From IMG/VR virus record IMGVR_UViG_3300046005_001260, positions 1-28,088 of that record: DNA of 28,088 nucleotides; one strand, given 5' to 3'. Below the pieces are notes generated by a model. That model was not told where the DNA came from, made no database searches, and saw nothing but the letters and a program-made list of their open reading frames with translations. The translations under genes and the position numbers were made by a program. Numbering within the stretch: position 1 is the first letter of the stretch; each line of letters begins with the position of its first letter. This document shows positions 1-7,503 of the stretch, one piece after another. The stretch is from a virus.

Positions 1-2
1 TA

Positions 3-716
3 ACATTAGATGTTTCTAAGTCACAGATTTTTTGGTGTGACATTGAATGGTTGGGTGTAGGTTCAGTTCGTTGTGGATTTGTTATAGATGGCCAGTTTAT
101 TGTTTGTCATACTTTCCATCATGCTAATATAGCAAACAAAGTTTATATGACTACAGCTACGTTACCTTTACGATATGAAATTATTAGTACTGGACCAGCA
201 GCTTCAATGAGAGCGATCTGTTCTACGGTAATATCAGAGGGTGGTTATATGAATCGTAGTGAAACCCGTGCCATAGGAACTGCATTAACAGGTAAAGATC
301 TTAGTGCCAGTGTTTATAGACCATTAGTCTGTTTACGCATGAAGTCAACTGCCCTAGACTCTATAGTAGTACCAACAGCATTTGATGTATTTGGATTACA
401 ACAGGCAGCTTTTTCTTATGCTGTTATTCTTAATCCAACTCTCACAGGTGCCAGTTGGACTTCTGCAGGCACAGATAGTACAGTAGAATACGATGTTTCT
501 GCTACTGCACTTTCGGGTGGAAAGATTATAACAAAAGGTATATTTGTAGGATCTAATAAGGGTGGATCTGCTCAGGTTACTTCCAATGACATAGACTTTA
601 GTCAACAGTTAGGTAGAACAATAGCAGGCGTATCAGACATATGGTGCTTAGCAGCAATAGCTACTACAACTAATGATGATGCGGTTGGTATAGTGAACTG
701 GCAAGAGCATAACTAA
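3..716 (+). CDS. Virion structural protein, 3' part (5' end outside window)
   Basis: The reading frame is open from the first complete codon at base 3, so the gene begins upstream of the window; the TTG at 51 is simply an internal leucine codon. The 237 visible residues begin with LDVSKSQIFWCDIEW and continue with a GVGSVRCGFVIDG segment and VYMTTATLPLRYEI. This pattern recurs in large structural proteins of T4-type marine phages, usually annotated only as virion structural proteins. No catalytic motif is visible. The stretch is rich in Gly, Thr, Ser and Val, as expected for a beta-sheet virion protein. It lies just upstream of a T4-type late promoter and the head-associated genes, which fits a late function. 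The exact place in the particle is unknown. Confidence 0.75.
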   Translation, partial: TLDVSKSQIFWCDIEWLGVGSVRCGFVIDGQFIVCHTFHHANIANKVYMTTATLPLRYEIISTGPAASMRAICSTVISEGGYMNRSETRAIGTALTGKDLSASVYRPLVCLRMKSTALDSIVVPTAFDVFGLQQAAFSYAVILNPTLTGASWTSAGTDSTVEYDVSATALSGGKIITKGIFVGSNKGGSAQVTSNDIDFSQQLGRTIAGVSDIWCLAAIATTTNDDAVGIVNWQEHN

Positions 717-740
717 AATTATATTCTAGTATTTAAAAAG

Positions 741-748
741 TATAAATA
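741..748 (+). promoter_or_regulatory. T4-type late promoter
   Basis: The octamer TATAAATA is an exact match to the T4 late promoter -10 element, which is read by the gp55 sigma factor with the sliding clamp and has no -35 box. It sits 30 bases upstream of the start of the nucleotidyltransferase-headed protein in a short AT-rich gap. A second exact copy precedes the Ig-like protein gene at 4732, so chance is unlikely. Confidence 0.75.
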
Positions 749-778
749 ACTTACAGTTTATTTTATAGATGGGACCAA

Positions 779-2995
779 ATGAAACAGTACAGACAATTTT
801 TAAAGGAAATGCCTGCCAAAACAATTGTATTTGCTTTTGGCAGATTTTCTCCTCCTACCACGGGTCATGGACTGCTTATTAAGGTAGTTAAAAAGTTTGC
901 ATCTAGTAATAAAGCAGATTATGTAATATATGCTTCTAGAACTCAAGATAAAAAGAAAAACCCATTATCGGTGGATAAAAAGATTCATTATTTGAATCTA
1001 ATGTTTCCACACACCAATTTCAAACCTGCAACTGATACAGAGCGCACACCTATAGAGGTTGCGAAAGCATTAAACTCTAAATATAAAAATCTTGTCATGA
1101 TTGCAGGTTCTGATCGGGTTGGTGCTTTTGAAAAATTACTTAACCAATACAATGGTATAGAATATAATTATGATTCTATTCAAGTAATTTCAGCCGGTGA
1201 AAGAGATCCAGATGCTGATGATGCTTCTGGTATGTCTGGTACTAAGATGAGATCGGCAGCTTCTGAAGGTGATTACCAAATCTTTAAAAAGGGTTTACCC
1301 TCTACATTACGTGATATTGATGGTAAACTATTAATGAATGATGTTAGACAAGGAATGGGTCTTGATATCATTAAAGAACAATTTAAACTAAATGTTGATG
1401 AACTTAGAGAAAGATATTATAATAAAGAAATATTCAACATTGGTGATATTGTAGAATCAAATAACGAACCATTTGAGATATTAGACAGAGGTAGTAATTA
1501 TCTTGTTGTTGTAAATTCAATTGGTGAAACTAGTAAAAAATGGATACAGGACGTAGTAATGTCAGAACAAACTTTATTTGAAGATATTCAACCTGGAGAT
1601 GTACCTTCTGAAATTACATTCAAAGGTTATACAACTAAAAATCTTCATCATTCAGAAGATGCTATTAGAGCATTTGTACAAACTATAAAAATATCCGGTG
1701 ATCACGATCCAATATCTGTTTTAAATGCATTGAAAGCAACAGATATCTACATGGGTATTAATGATAGGCATTTAGAACAAGGAAAAGTTCCGGATGAACA
1801 AGAATTGAATCAATGGGAAGATGCACATATAAAAGCAAAAATAGCTTTGGAAAGAAATGGAGATTTCCTACACCATTTAGATTATTGGCATATGCATGGA
1901 ACTGAAATAGAACTTATGATAAATCAATTTAGAGCATCAACGGCAAATGGTATGACTGAAGAATTAACAGACAAAACTCTTAAAACTAATGACAAACTTA
2001 AAGTTGCTAGAATGATTGCAACTATTTTAGGATTTGATGATGCTGAGAAATCAAGTAATGCTGAAACATTGGTAAATAATGCATTACGTAAAACTAAAAC
2101 TTTAAATAAAGATTCATTAAAAATTGTTTCCAAAATGTTAAAACTTGCAGATGAAGTTGGTATTAACTATGATAAGAAATCAATTAAAAATATCTCAAAA
2201 AGTAATTTAACTGAAGAACAATTTCAGTTAGCTACTGAAAGGGCAGAACGTTATGGAAGACGCTTTCCAAACCCTATTGATAATGTTTGGATTAATGAAG
2301 TTAAAATTAATAAAACAATTAAATCTTTACCAAAGGATGATGCTGAAAAGATTGAAAATCTTGCAGCAACTGGACATGCAACTTTAAGTACTAAACGGCA
2401 TGGAGTTGATCAATCTGAACGTACACATGTAGGATCAAATTTAACTCCTGGTCCAAAAGGTACAGATACTATTGATAGAATGAAAGTCAGGTATATGTAT
2501 GAAGAATTAGAATTAGACGAAGATTTTGATCTTACTGAAGAAGAAATTGATGAAATAATAGATTCGCTTTCAGAAGAAGATATATTTGAGGCATATGATG
2601 ATGATGAATTTATTATTATTGATGAAGAAGGCAATGAAGTAGAAATTCAAGTTCCTGTAAGTGAAGAAGCTCTTATGGAAGTTCTTTCTAAAATGGAAAG
2701 AATGAAAGCAAGACTTAGAATGGCAAAATATGCACCTAAGTTAACTGCAAAACGTAAAATTGCTATGCGGACTCATTCAGATTCTAAAAAAATAAATAAA
2801 AGAGCTAGAAAATTAGCTGTTGGTCTTATCAAGAAAAAGTTGTTAAAAGGTAGAGATCCAGCTTCATTATCTACATCTGAAAGAGAAAGAATTGAACGTG
2901 TAATTGAGAAAAGAAAACCAATTATAAATCGTTTAGCTATGAAACTTACTTCAAAAGTTCGTAAAACAGAAAAAGATAGATTATCACATCACTAG
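779..2995 (+). CDS. Modular head-associated protein with N-terminal nucleotidyltransferase domain
   Basis: A 738-residue protein. Residues 1-10 (MKQYRQFLKE) resemble the T4 capsid-targeting sequence of internal proteins (MKTYQEFIAE), including an L-x-E site at 8-10 where T4 gp21 would cut. Residues about 14-170 form a cytidylyltransferase/NMNAT-like fold: TTGH at 27-30, GSDR at 110-113 and SGTKMR at 153-158. About 220-265 is a small beta module (FNIGDIV, DRGSNYLVVV) common in phage modular proteins. The middle is helical. The last 90 residues are very basic (AKYAPKLTAKRKIAMRTH, ERIERVIEKRKPIINRLA) and match a C-terminal module of many T4-type virion proteins. Residues about 580-625 are strongly acidic. 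It follows a late promoter and heads the dps operon. Inference: a packaged or core-associated protein; its nucleotide substrate is unknown. Confidence 0.75.
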   Translation: MKQYRQFLKEMPAKTIVFAFGRFSPPTTGHGLLIKVVKKFASSNKADYVIYASRTQDKKKNPLSVDKKIHYLNLMFPHTNFKPATDTERTPIEVAKALNSKYKNLVMIAGSDRVGAFEKLLNQYNGIEYNYDSIQVISAGERDPDADDASGMSGTKMRSAASEGDYQIFKKGLPSTLRDIDGKLLMNDVRQGMGLDIIKEQFKLNVDELRERYYNKEIFNIGDIVESNNEPFEILDRGSNYLVVVNSIGETSKKWIQDVVMSEQTLFEDIQPGDVPSEITFKGYTTKNLHHSEDAIRAFVQTIKISGDHDPISVLNALKATDIYMGINDRHLEQGKVPDEQELNQWEDAHIKAKIALERNGDFLHHLDYWHMHGTEIELMINQFRASTANGMTEELTDKTLKTNDKLKVARMIATILGFDDAEKSSNAETLVNNALRKTKTLNKDSLKIVSKMLKLADEVGINYDKKSIKNISKSNLTEEQFQLATERAERYGRRFPNPIDNVWINEVKINKTIKSLPKDDAEKIENLAATGHATLSTKRHGVDQSERTHVGSNLTPGPKGTDTIDRMKVRYMYEELELDEDFDLTEEEIDEIIDSLSEEDIFEAYDDDEFIIIDEEGNEVEIQVPVSEEALMEVLSKMERMKARLRMAKYAPKLTAKRKIAMRTHSDSKKINKRARKLAVGLIKKKLLKGRDPASLSTSERERIERVIEKRKPIINRLAMKLTSKVRKTEKDRLSHH

Positions 2996-3004
2996 GAAAT
3001 AAAA

Positions 3005-3442
3005 ATGAATGAATTATCCGCGGCATTGAAAATTGCCTTAGCAAACACTTTTGTAATGTATTTTAAGAGTCATTCATATCATTGGAATATTGAAGGACCT
3101 AACTTTAATGATTACCATGGTTATTTTGGTGGATTATATGAAGAATTACATAGTGCAGTAGATCCTATAGCAGAACATATTCGTGCTATTGATCAATACG
3201 CACCTGTAGGTCTTTCTGATCTTTATGATGCTAAAACTGTTTCAGATGACTCTTCAATAGTAGTATTAACAAAACAAATGTTTTTAAATCTTATTGATGC
3301 TAATGATGCAGTTATTGAAAGTCTAAATAAAGCATTTGATATTGCAACATATTCTAAAAAGCAAGGACTATGTAATTTCCTTGCAGATCGTTTAGATGTT
3401 CATGCTGCACATGCTTGGCAATTAAAATCATTAAGTAAGTAA
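3005..3442 (+). CDS. dps: Dps-like ferritin-family DNA-protection protein
   Basis: A 145-residue protein of the Dps family, which forms dodecamers that oxidise and store iron and shield DNA. The ferroxidase ligands are all present: H26, H38, D53 and E57, with spacings of 12, 15 and 4 that equal those of E. coli Dps (H51, H63, D78, E82). The neighbouring tryptophan is kept, in YHWNIEGPNF at 25-34. The C-terminus (DRLDVHAAHAWQLKSL) matches the final helix of the family. It lacks the lysine-rich N-terminal tail with which E. coli Dps binds DNA. The ribosome-binding site AGGAA lies 7 bases before the ATG. It is placed between two capsid-targeted-looking proteins in a late operon, which is unusual for a stress protein and suggests packaging or protection of genomes during late infection (inference). 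Confidence 0.88.
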   Translation: MNELSAALKIALANTFVMYFKSHSYHWNIEGPNFNDYHGYFGGLYEELHSAVDPIAEHIRAIDQYAPVGLSDLYDAKTVSDDSSIVVLTKQMFLNLIDANDAVIESLNKAFDIATYSKKQGLCNFLADRLDVHAAHAWQLKSLSK

Positions 3443-3443
3443 T

Positions 3444-3617
3444 ATGAAGACTTATAAAGAGTTGCTTGAAGATATTGCAACATCTGATATTAACGTTAAA
3501 AAATGGGTAGATAATAACGGGATTACTCGTACTAGAAAAGTTCATCCACGTATGGTTGATTTTAAAAATAGCAAATCTGGCGGTGAACCCAGTCAGAATG
3601 GCGAACCAAAAAGGTAA
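3444..3617 (+). CDS. Small protein with capsid-targeting-like N-terminus
   Basis: A 57-residue ORF that starts one base after the dps stop codon. It begins MKTYKELLED, close to the T4 capsid-targeting sequence MKTYQEFIAE, with an L-L-E site at residues 7-9. The rest is hydrophilic and basic (KKWVDNNGITRTRKVHP), ending in a Gly/Ser/Asn-rich tail. No known domain is recognised. The shared N-terminus with both flanking large genes suggests that it, too, is an internal head protein, delivered by the tag and trimmed by the maturation protease. This is inference from sequence resemblance only. Confidence 0.65.
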   Translation: MKTYKELLEDIATSDINVKKWVDNNGITRTRKVHPRMVDFKNSKSGGEPSQNGEPKR

Positions 3618-3623
3618 TAATAG

Positions 3624-4727
3624 ATGAAAAGTTATAAAGAATTAAATGAGTCATTAGCAGATGAATTGATGAAAATGAAAGGTGCAAAACCTCGTGGTTC
3701 AGTAACTGATCAAAAAGCTGCAAGAGACGCTGTAATTGCTAAAAGAAAAGAAACTAATCCTAATCCGCCGGCGCTTGGAACTTCAAGTGACAAGTATAAG
3801 TTAGGAGGTTATGATAAAAAGTCTAATCGTTCTTATAGTGAAGAAGTTGAATTAGAAGAAGGTAAAATTCCAGTAAACCATGCACACGATGCAGTTGGTT
3901 CAGTATTAGGGCAATCTGCGGCAGTTAAATTTGCATCTAATCTTAAAGCAGTAACTACTAAACACACTACTTGGAAAGATATCAATTCTGCTTTAGTAAA
4001 GCAAGGTGAACAAACTCATCATATTGCTAAGATTGCAGCTAAATTGAAACCAACTCAATACAATGAAGAAGTTGAAGAATTAGATGAAGTTTCTATGTCA
4101 ACATTAGATAGTTACCGCAAGAAAGCATTTGATGAACCTGGATTTAAAAGACAAGCTGGTAGAAAACTTGCTTATGATAAATCAAGTTCACACGGTGATT
4201 CTAAGGTTAAGTCTTCTGAAGAAATTGATGTAGCAAAATCTCAAATCAAAGATTTAATTAAACCTGAACATCATTCAAAGTATCCTATATCTAAAATTAC
4301 CAGTATGACCCATGGACGTAAAATTTATAGAGACGCAAGTGCTGCTGGTCATCTTAGAGAAGAAGTTGAATTAGAAGAAGCACATAAGATTGGTACTAAA
4401 GTAACTATTCATAAAGGTTCAGGAGCAGGAATTACTGGACGAATTGGTGAGATTAGTAGAAAGCACAAAGGCGATACAGATCCTTCTTATACAATTTTCC
4501 ATGGCGACAATCAAGCAATTAGAGCTAGTAAAAATCAATTTAAAACTATTAAAGAAGAAGTTGAATTGGATGAAAAAGAATTAACAGATATAGATGTTAA
4601 GCAAAAAGAAAAAGTTGTAAAGGGCATGAAGAAGAACTTACAATCTTTCAAAGATAAGTATGGTGAAAGAGCAAAAGGTGTTATGTATGCAACTGCAACT
4701 AATATCGCAAAAAAGATGCCTGATTGA
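3624..4727 (+). CDS. Modular internal head protein with repeated protease-like linkers
   Basis: A 367-residue protein starting MKSYKELNES, a capsid-targeting-like N-terminus with L-N-E at 7-9. Its body is built of modules separated by near-identical acidic linkers: EEVELEEG (73-80), EEVEELDEV (148-156), EEVELEEA (246-253) and EEVELDEK (311-318). Each contains an L-x-E tripeptide, the recognition site of the T4 prohead protease gp21, and two are followed by the preferred G or A. Modules between linkers: about 82-142; about 157-190, with STLDSYRKKAFD as in many phage proteins; about 254-310, a small beta domain (HKIGTKVTIHKGSG); and 319-367, a basic helical C-terminal module (KGMKKNLQSFKDKYGERAK) that recurs at the ends of phage proteins. 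Probably cut into separate internal peptides at head maturation. Confidence 0.7.
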   Translation: MKSYKELNESLADELMKMKGAKPRGSVTDQKAARDAVIAKRKETNPNPPALGTSSDKYKLGGYDKKSNRSYSEEVELEEGKIPVNHAHDAVGSVLGQSAAVKFASNLKAVTTKHTTWKDINSALVKQGEQTHHIAKIAAKLKPTQYNEEVEELDEVSMSTLDSYRKKAFDEPGFKRQAGRKLAYDKSSSHGDSKVKSSEEIDVAKSQIKDLIKPEHHSKYPISKITSMTHGRKIYRDASAAGHLREEVELEEAHKIGTKVTIHKGSGAGITGRIGEISRKHKGDTDPSYTIFHGDNQAIRASKNQFKTIKEEVELDEKELTDIDVKQKEKVVKGMKKNLQSFKDKYGERAKGVMYATATNIAKKMPD

Positions 4728-4731
4728 TCAA

Positions 4732-4739
4732 TATAAATA
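4732..4739 (+). promoter_or_regulatory. T4-type late promoter
   Basis: A second exact TATAAATA octamer, 29 bases before the ATG of the Ig-like structural gene, in the 41-base gap after the modular protein. Its spacing to the gene it serves (29 bases) is almost the same as at the first copy (30 bases at 741-748). Confidence 0.75.
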
Positions 4740-4768
4740 ACTAATAAACTTAAAATAAGGAATAAAAA

Positions 4769-5563
4769 ATGTCACTTTGGGGAAATAGAGATTCATTCTC
4801 AATTACAGGTACAAGCGTTAGTGTAGTAAATGGTTCACCTACTGTTACTAGCAATGGTGTTACACCAACTACTTTTTTAACAGACTTTCAAGAAGGTGAT
4901 ACAATTGTTATTGCCACAGTTAAATATAAAATTTTTAAAGTTGATTCATCCACTGTATTAACTTTAGTTGTCAATTATGCTGGTTCTACTGCTACTGTGG
5001 TAAATGCAAACCTTAAAGGAGCAGATATTCCTAAGTATATTCATCAACAAGATTTACAATATGTATTTTTCTTAGATCAAACAGAAGCTCAACAAGAAGA
5101 AAATATAGTTAAAGGTTTAAATGAACCAGGTTGGTGGTTTTACAAAACATATACTGATGCTCAAGGTCAAGTTCGTAATAAAGCAGAACACTTGGTTGCA
5201 TTTTCTGTATTACCTGCTGTATCAAGTGATGCTGCTGATGATGCTACCGTTGTTGATGGTACTATCACTATTACTTCACAGGGTTCTAATAGAACTATTG
5301 TTGCAGGATTACCAACAACATTTGTAGTTGCTGCTACATTAGTTGGTGGAACTACTTTGGCATATAAATGGCAAACCGCTACAGATGCTTTCCCAACTTA
5401 TGCTGATTTAAGTAATTCAGGAGTATTCTCCGGTGTAACTTTAGCAACATTATCAATTAGTGATGTCACAGGATATGATGGTTATAGATTCCGATGTGTA
5501 CTTAGTTCAGATGGTTGCACAAGCAAAACATCTACACCTAAAACATTGACTGTTACTGCATAA
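4769..5563 (+). CDS. Virion structural protein with C-terminal Ig-like domain
   Basis: A 264-residue protein rich in Thr, Val, Ser and Ala. The N-terminal half (SLWGNRDSFSITGTSVSV, then DIPKYIHQQDLQYVFFLD and GWWFYKTYTDAQG) matches a family of structural proteins in T4-type marine phages. About 175-264 is an immunoglobulin-like domain of the type found on phage capsid or tail surfaces: YKWQTATD, then ATLSISDVTGYDGYRFRCVL with a final TLTVTA strand. Such domains often mediate weak binding to sugars or cell surfaces. It has its own late promoter at 4732 and a good ribosome-binding site (AAGGAA), and is followed by an intrinsic terminator, so it is a single-gene late unit, as expected for an abundant virion component. 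Confidence 0.78.
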   Translation: MSLWGNRDSFSITGTSVSVVNGSPTVTSNGVTPTTFLTDFQEGDTIVIATVKYKIFKVDSSTVLTLVVNYAGSTATVVNANLKGADIPKYIHQQDLQYVFFLDQTEAQQEENIVKGLNEPGWWFYKTYTDAQGQVRNKAEHLVAFSVLPAVSSDAADDATVVDGTITITSQGSNRTIVAGLPTTFVVAATLVGGTTLAYKWQTATDAFPTYADLSNSGVFSGVTLATLSISDVTGYDGYRFRCVLSSDGCTSKTSTPKTLTVTA

Positions 5564-5570
5564 TTAATAT

Positions 5571-5593
5571 TGGGGAGTTAAGGCTCCCCTTTT
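5571..5593 (+). terminator. Rho-independent terminator
   Basis: A GGGGAG / CTCCCC stem of 6 GC-rich base pairs with loop TTAAGG is followed by TTTT. It lies directly after the Ig-like structural gene. It is the only GC-rich hairpin with a U-run that I found in the structural half. The AAGG in the loop is also the only Shine-Dalgarno-like sequence before the next ATG at 5597. Confidence 0.85.
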
Positions 5594-5596
5594 ATT

Positions 5597-5977
5597 ATGA
5601 TTGAAATATTAAATAAAGATAATTTTATACTTTATTGTATGAAACATTATGATAATCCTCAATGTACTTCCATAAAGGAATTTGAAGAGGATTTGAATAG
5701 GGTTTTATATATTCAGAAATTATTGACAAGATATATTAATAATAAAGATGAATTAAGAGAACGATTGATATTAAACCATTTTATCGTTCTCTTTAATTTA
5801 TTTAATGATGCTACAGTAAATATATTGTTTTATAAAATAGATAACGAATATTGGAATATATTGGTTACATTCCTAATTTATTTAAATAGGATGCCGGATA
5901 CATTACCTCAATATGGTATTATCGCATCTGATTATTTACTTGATGATTATATTGTTTCAAACTTAAGGAAAATTTAA
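5597..5977 (+). CDS. Conserved T4-type phage protein of unknown function
   Basis: A 126-residue, mostly helical protein. The segment HYDNPQCTSIKEFEEDLNR followed by LTRYINNKDELRERLILNHF resembles a protein conserved in the structural neighbourhood of T4-type marine phages. No function is known to me. The start lies only 4 bases after the terminator's T-run; the sole Shine-Dalgarno-like sequence (AAGG) is inside the terminator loop. The stop codon overlaps the next ATG by one base, which suggests translational coupling with the following gene. Confidence 0.7.
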   Translation: MIEILNKDNFILYCMKHYDNPQCTSIKEFEEDLNRVLYIQKLLTRYINNKDELRERLILNHFIVLFNLFNDATVNILFYKIDNEYWNILVTFLIYLNRMPDTLPQYGIIASDYLLDDYIVSNLRKI

Positions 5978-6519
5978 TGTCACGCATAGTTGATAATCTT
6001 ATAGCTTTTAGAGTCCTCTCGATGCTTGTTAAACCATTTCCTGAAACAGAAGCATTCAAGTTTGGTATAATTGATAAAGCAGGTAAAAAAATAAGAGATC
6101 CTAAAACTGAAGAAGAAAAGGATTCTTACGATTACCTAAGTCGATTGACATTCAATATGAAAAAATTGATAAATAAACTTCCTGGCGGAGATACTAAATT
6201 AAAAAATATAGTAGCTGCCTTGTTTTTAATCAAAGAACAATGGAATTCTAAATCTGAATTAGAGACTATTTCAGAACATGAGTTACAAAGAATTATAAAC
6301 CTTAATGTTGTTCTTGCAGAAGAAACATTACAGGTAAAGATGTTTGAAGATGGCGCTATTGTAGGTCAAGGGCAGGTTGTTGCTTCTACAGAACCAACTA
6401 ATAAAACAACCGGTTTAGTATCAACACAAGAACCAGTTATTAGAAAGAAAAGACCTCCTATTGTAAAAAGGCAATCAATGAAACAAATTGCTGTTGACAT
6501 TAATCAAAAAACACTATGA
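5977..6519 (+). CDS. Conserved T4-type phage structural-region protein
   Basis: A 180-residue protein containing VKPFPETEAFKFGIIDKAGK and DSYDYLSRLTFNMKKLINKL, followed by PGGDTKLKNIVAALFLI. This pattern is familiar from a conserved protein in T4-type marine phages that travels with the preceding gene. The function is unknown. The last 50 residues are low in predicted structure and end in a basic stretch (RKKRPPIVKRQ). The start overlaps the upstream stop by one base, and the stop overlaps the i-spanin start, so the three genes form a coupled unit. Confidence 0.7.
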   Translation: MSRIVDNLIAFRVLSMLVKPFPETEAFKFGIIDKAGKKIRDPKTEEEKDSYDYLSRLTFNMKKLINKLPGGDTKLKNIVAALFLIKEQWNSKSELETISEHELQRIINLNVVLAEETLQVKMFEDGAIVGQGQVVASTEPTNKTTGLVSTQEPVIRKKRPPIVKRQSMKQIAVDINQKTL

Positions 6520-7109
6520 TGTTCTTATTAAACTTCCTACCAGATTGGATATTCTATGCATCAGCATTTGCAGGTGTTATAGGAACAGTTTTAGTTATGG
6601 TATTTGGTGGTTTAATATCTTTACCGTATAAATTAGGATTACAGATTTTATCTGCATTTCTATTAGTTGTAGGTATATTCTTTATTGGTGGTATGTCTAA
6701 TGAAGCAGAATGGCAATTAAAAGTCAAACAGATGGAAGCAGAAATTGCTAAGAAAGAACTTGAGGCAGAAAAGATTAGTCATGAAGTTGTAACTAAATAT
6801 GTTGATAGAGTTAAAATTGTTGAAGGAAAAACCCATGAAATTATTAAGAAAGTACCAATTTATATTACCAAAGAATCTGATGATAAGTGTACTATTAATA
6901 ATGGGTTTGTCAGCTTGCACAACAGTAGTGCCAGTCAAACCAAAGTTCCCAACACCTCCAGAGATATTAATGAAGGAGCCTCCGATGTTAAACTCTCTGA
7001 GGTAGCAATAACAATTAGTAAAAATTACGGAACGTACTATCAAGTAGTAGAACAATTAAAATCATTACAAGAATGGATTAGAAATCAAAAGGAATTGAGT
7101 GATGGTTAA
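6516..7109 (+). CDS. Inner-membrane spanin (Rz-like)
   Basis: A 197-residue protein with two hydrophobic segments (about 11-34 and 40-59), followed by a charged coiled coil (about 63-115) and KKVPIYITKESDDKCTINNG then FVSLHN, a motif shared by Rz-like proteins of T4-type phages. It carries the o-spanin gene nested in another frame, the classical Rz/Rz1 arrangement. Together the pair spans the periplasm and disrupts the outer membrane at lysis. Two N-terminal membrane segments, rather than the single one of lambda Rz, is unusual but occurs in this phage group. The start is ATG ATG overlapping the previous stop; either may be used. Confidence 0.85.
   Translation: MMFLLNFLPDWIFYASAFAGVIGTVLVMVFGGLISLPYKLGLQILSAFLLVVGIFFIGGMSNEAEWQLKVKQMEAEIAKKELEAEKISHEVVTKYVDRVKIVEGKTHEIIKKVPIYITKESDDKCTINNGFVSLHNSSASQTKVPNTSRDINEGASDVKLSEVAITISKNYGTYYQVVEQLKSLQEWIRNQKELSDG
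6835..7005 (+). CDS. Outer-membrane lipoprotein spanin (Rz1-like), nested
   Basis: A 56-residue protein wholly inside the i-spanin gene in another reading frame. It has a basic N-terminus (MKLLRKY), a hydrophobic segment and a lipobox (LSAC, with the lipid-bearing Cys at 28), leaving a mature peptide of about 29 residues that is rich in proline (PVKPKFPTPPEI), as in Rz1. I chose the ATG at 6835 because GAAGGA lies 7 bases upstream. An in-frame ATG at 6799 would add 12 residues. An ATG at 6880 would leave a minimal signal peptide with no positive charge. Confidence 0.85.
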   Translation: MKLLRKYQFILPKNLMISVLLIMGLSACTTVVPVKPKFPTPPEILMKEPPMLNSLR

Positions 7110-7503
7110 TGAACTAAAAACAGAAGTAGCAGTTCTGCAATCAGTAGTTTATAAAATAGATTCTGCCGTAGCTGAAATAGCAAAATCTTCTACCGAAGTG
7201 ACAAGATTATTAGCAGTACATGATTCACGTATAGGTAATTTAGAGTTTGGTAGTAGAGAAACTTCAACAGATGTTCGTGAATTGTATAAGAAAATGAATG
7301 AAAATACAAAGGAAATAGTTGAAAAACTAGAGGATATGGAAGAAAGAATAGAACTTAAGTTAAAGGAGCATTCAGATAAATCCGTATCCCAGCATAAATC
7401 AATATCAGATAGGCTGACAGTATTAGAAAACTGGAAATGGATGGTAGTAGGTAGTGCAGTAGCAGTAGGTTTTCTAATTAAACATTTTGATATATTCAAA
7501 TAA
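7102..7503 (+). CDS. Coiled-coil protein with C-terminal membrane segment, possible holin
   Basis: A 133-residue protein. Residues about 3-110 form heptad-like coiled coils (KTEVAVLQSVVYKIDSAVAE, then KEIVEKLEDMEERIELKLKE). The C-terminus is one transmembrane helix (WKWMVVGSAVAVGFLIKHF). This architecture resembles XhlA-type holin-associated proteins and a family that sits beside the lysis genes in T4-type phages. Its position directly after the spanins supports a lysis role, but no holin activity can be read from the sequence. ATG 7102 is preferred over GTG 7099 because the AAAGGA site is then 8 bases away. It overlaps the i-spanin end by 8 bases. Confidence 0.65.
   Translation: MVNELKTEVAVLQSVVYKIDSAVAEIAKSSTEVTRLLAVHDSRIGNLEFGSRETSTDVRELYKKMNENTKEIVEKLEDMEERIELKLKEHSDKSVSQHKSISDRLTVLENWKWMVVGSAVAVGFLIKHFDIFK

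Noticed and set aside
51-716. Start of the first gene at TTG 51
   Set aside because: The frame is open to the window edge and the upstream residues fit the same protein, so the gene is truncated rather than starting there.
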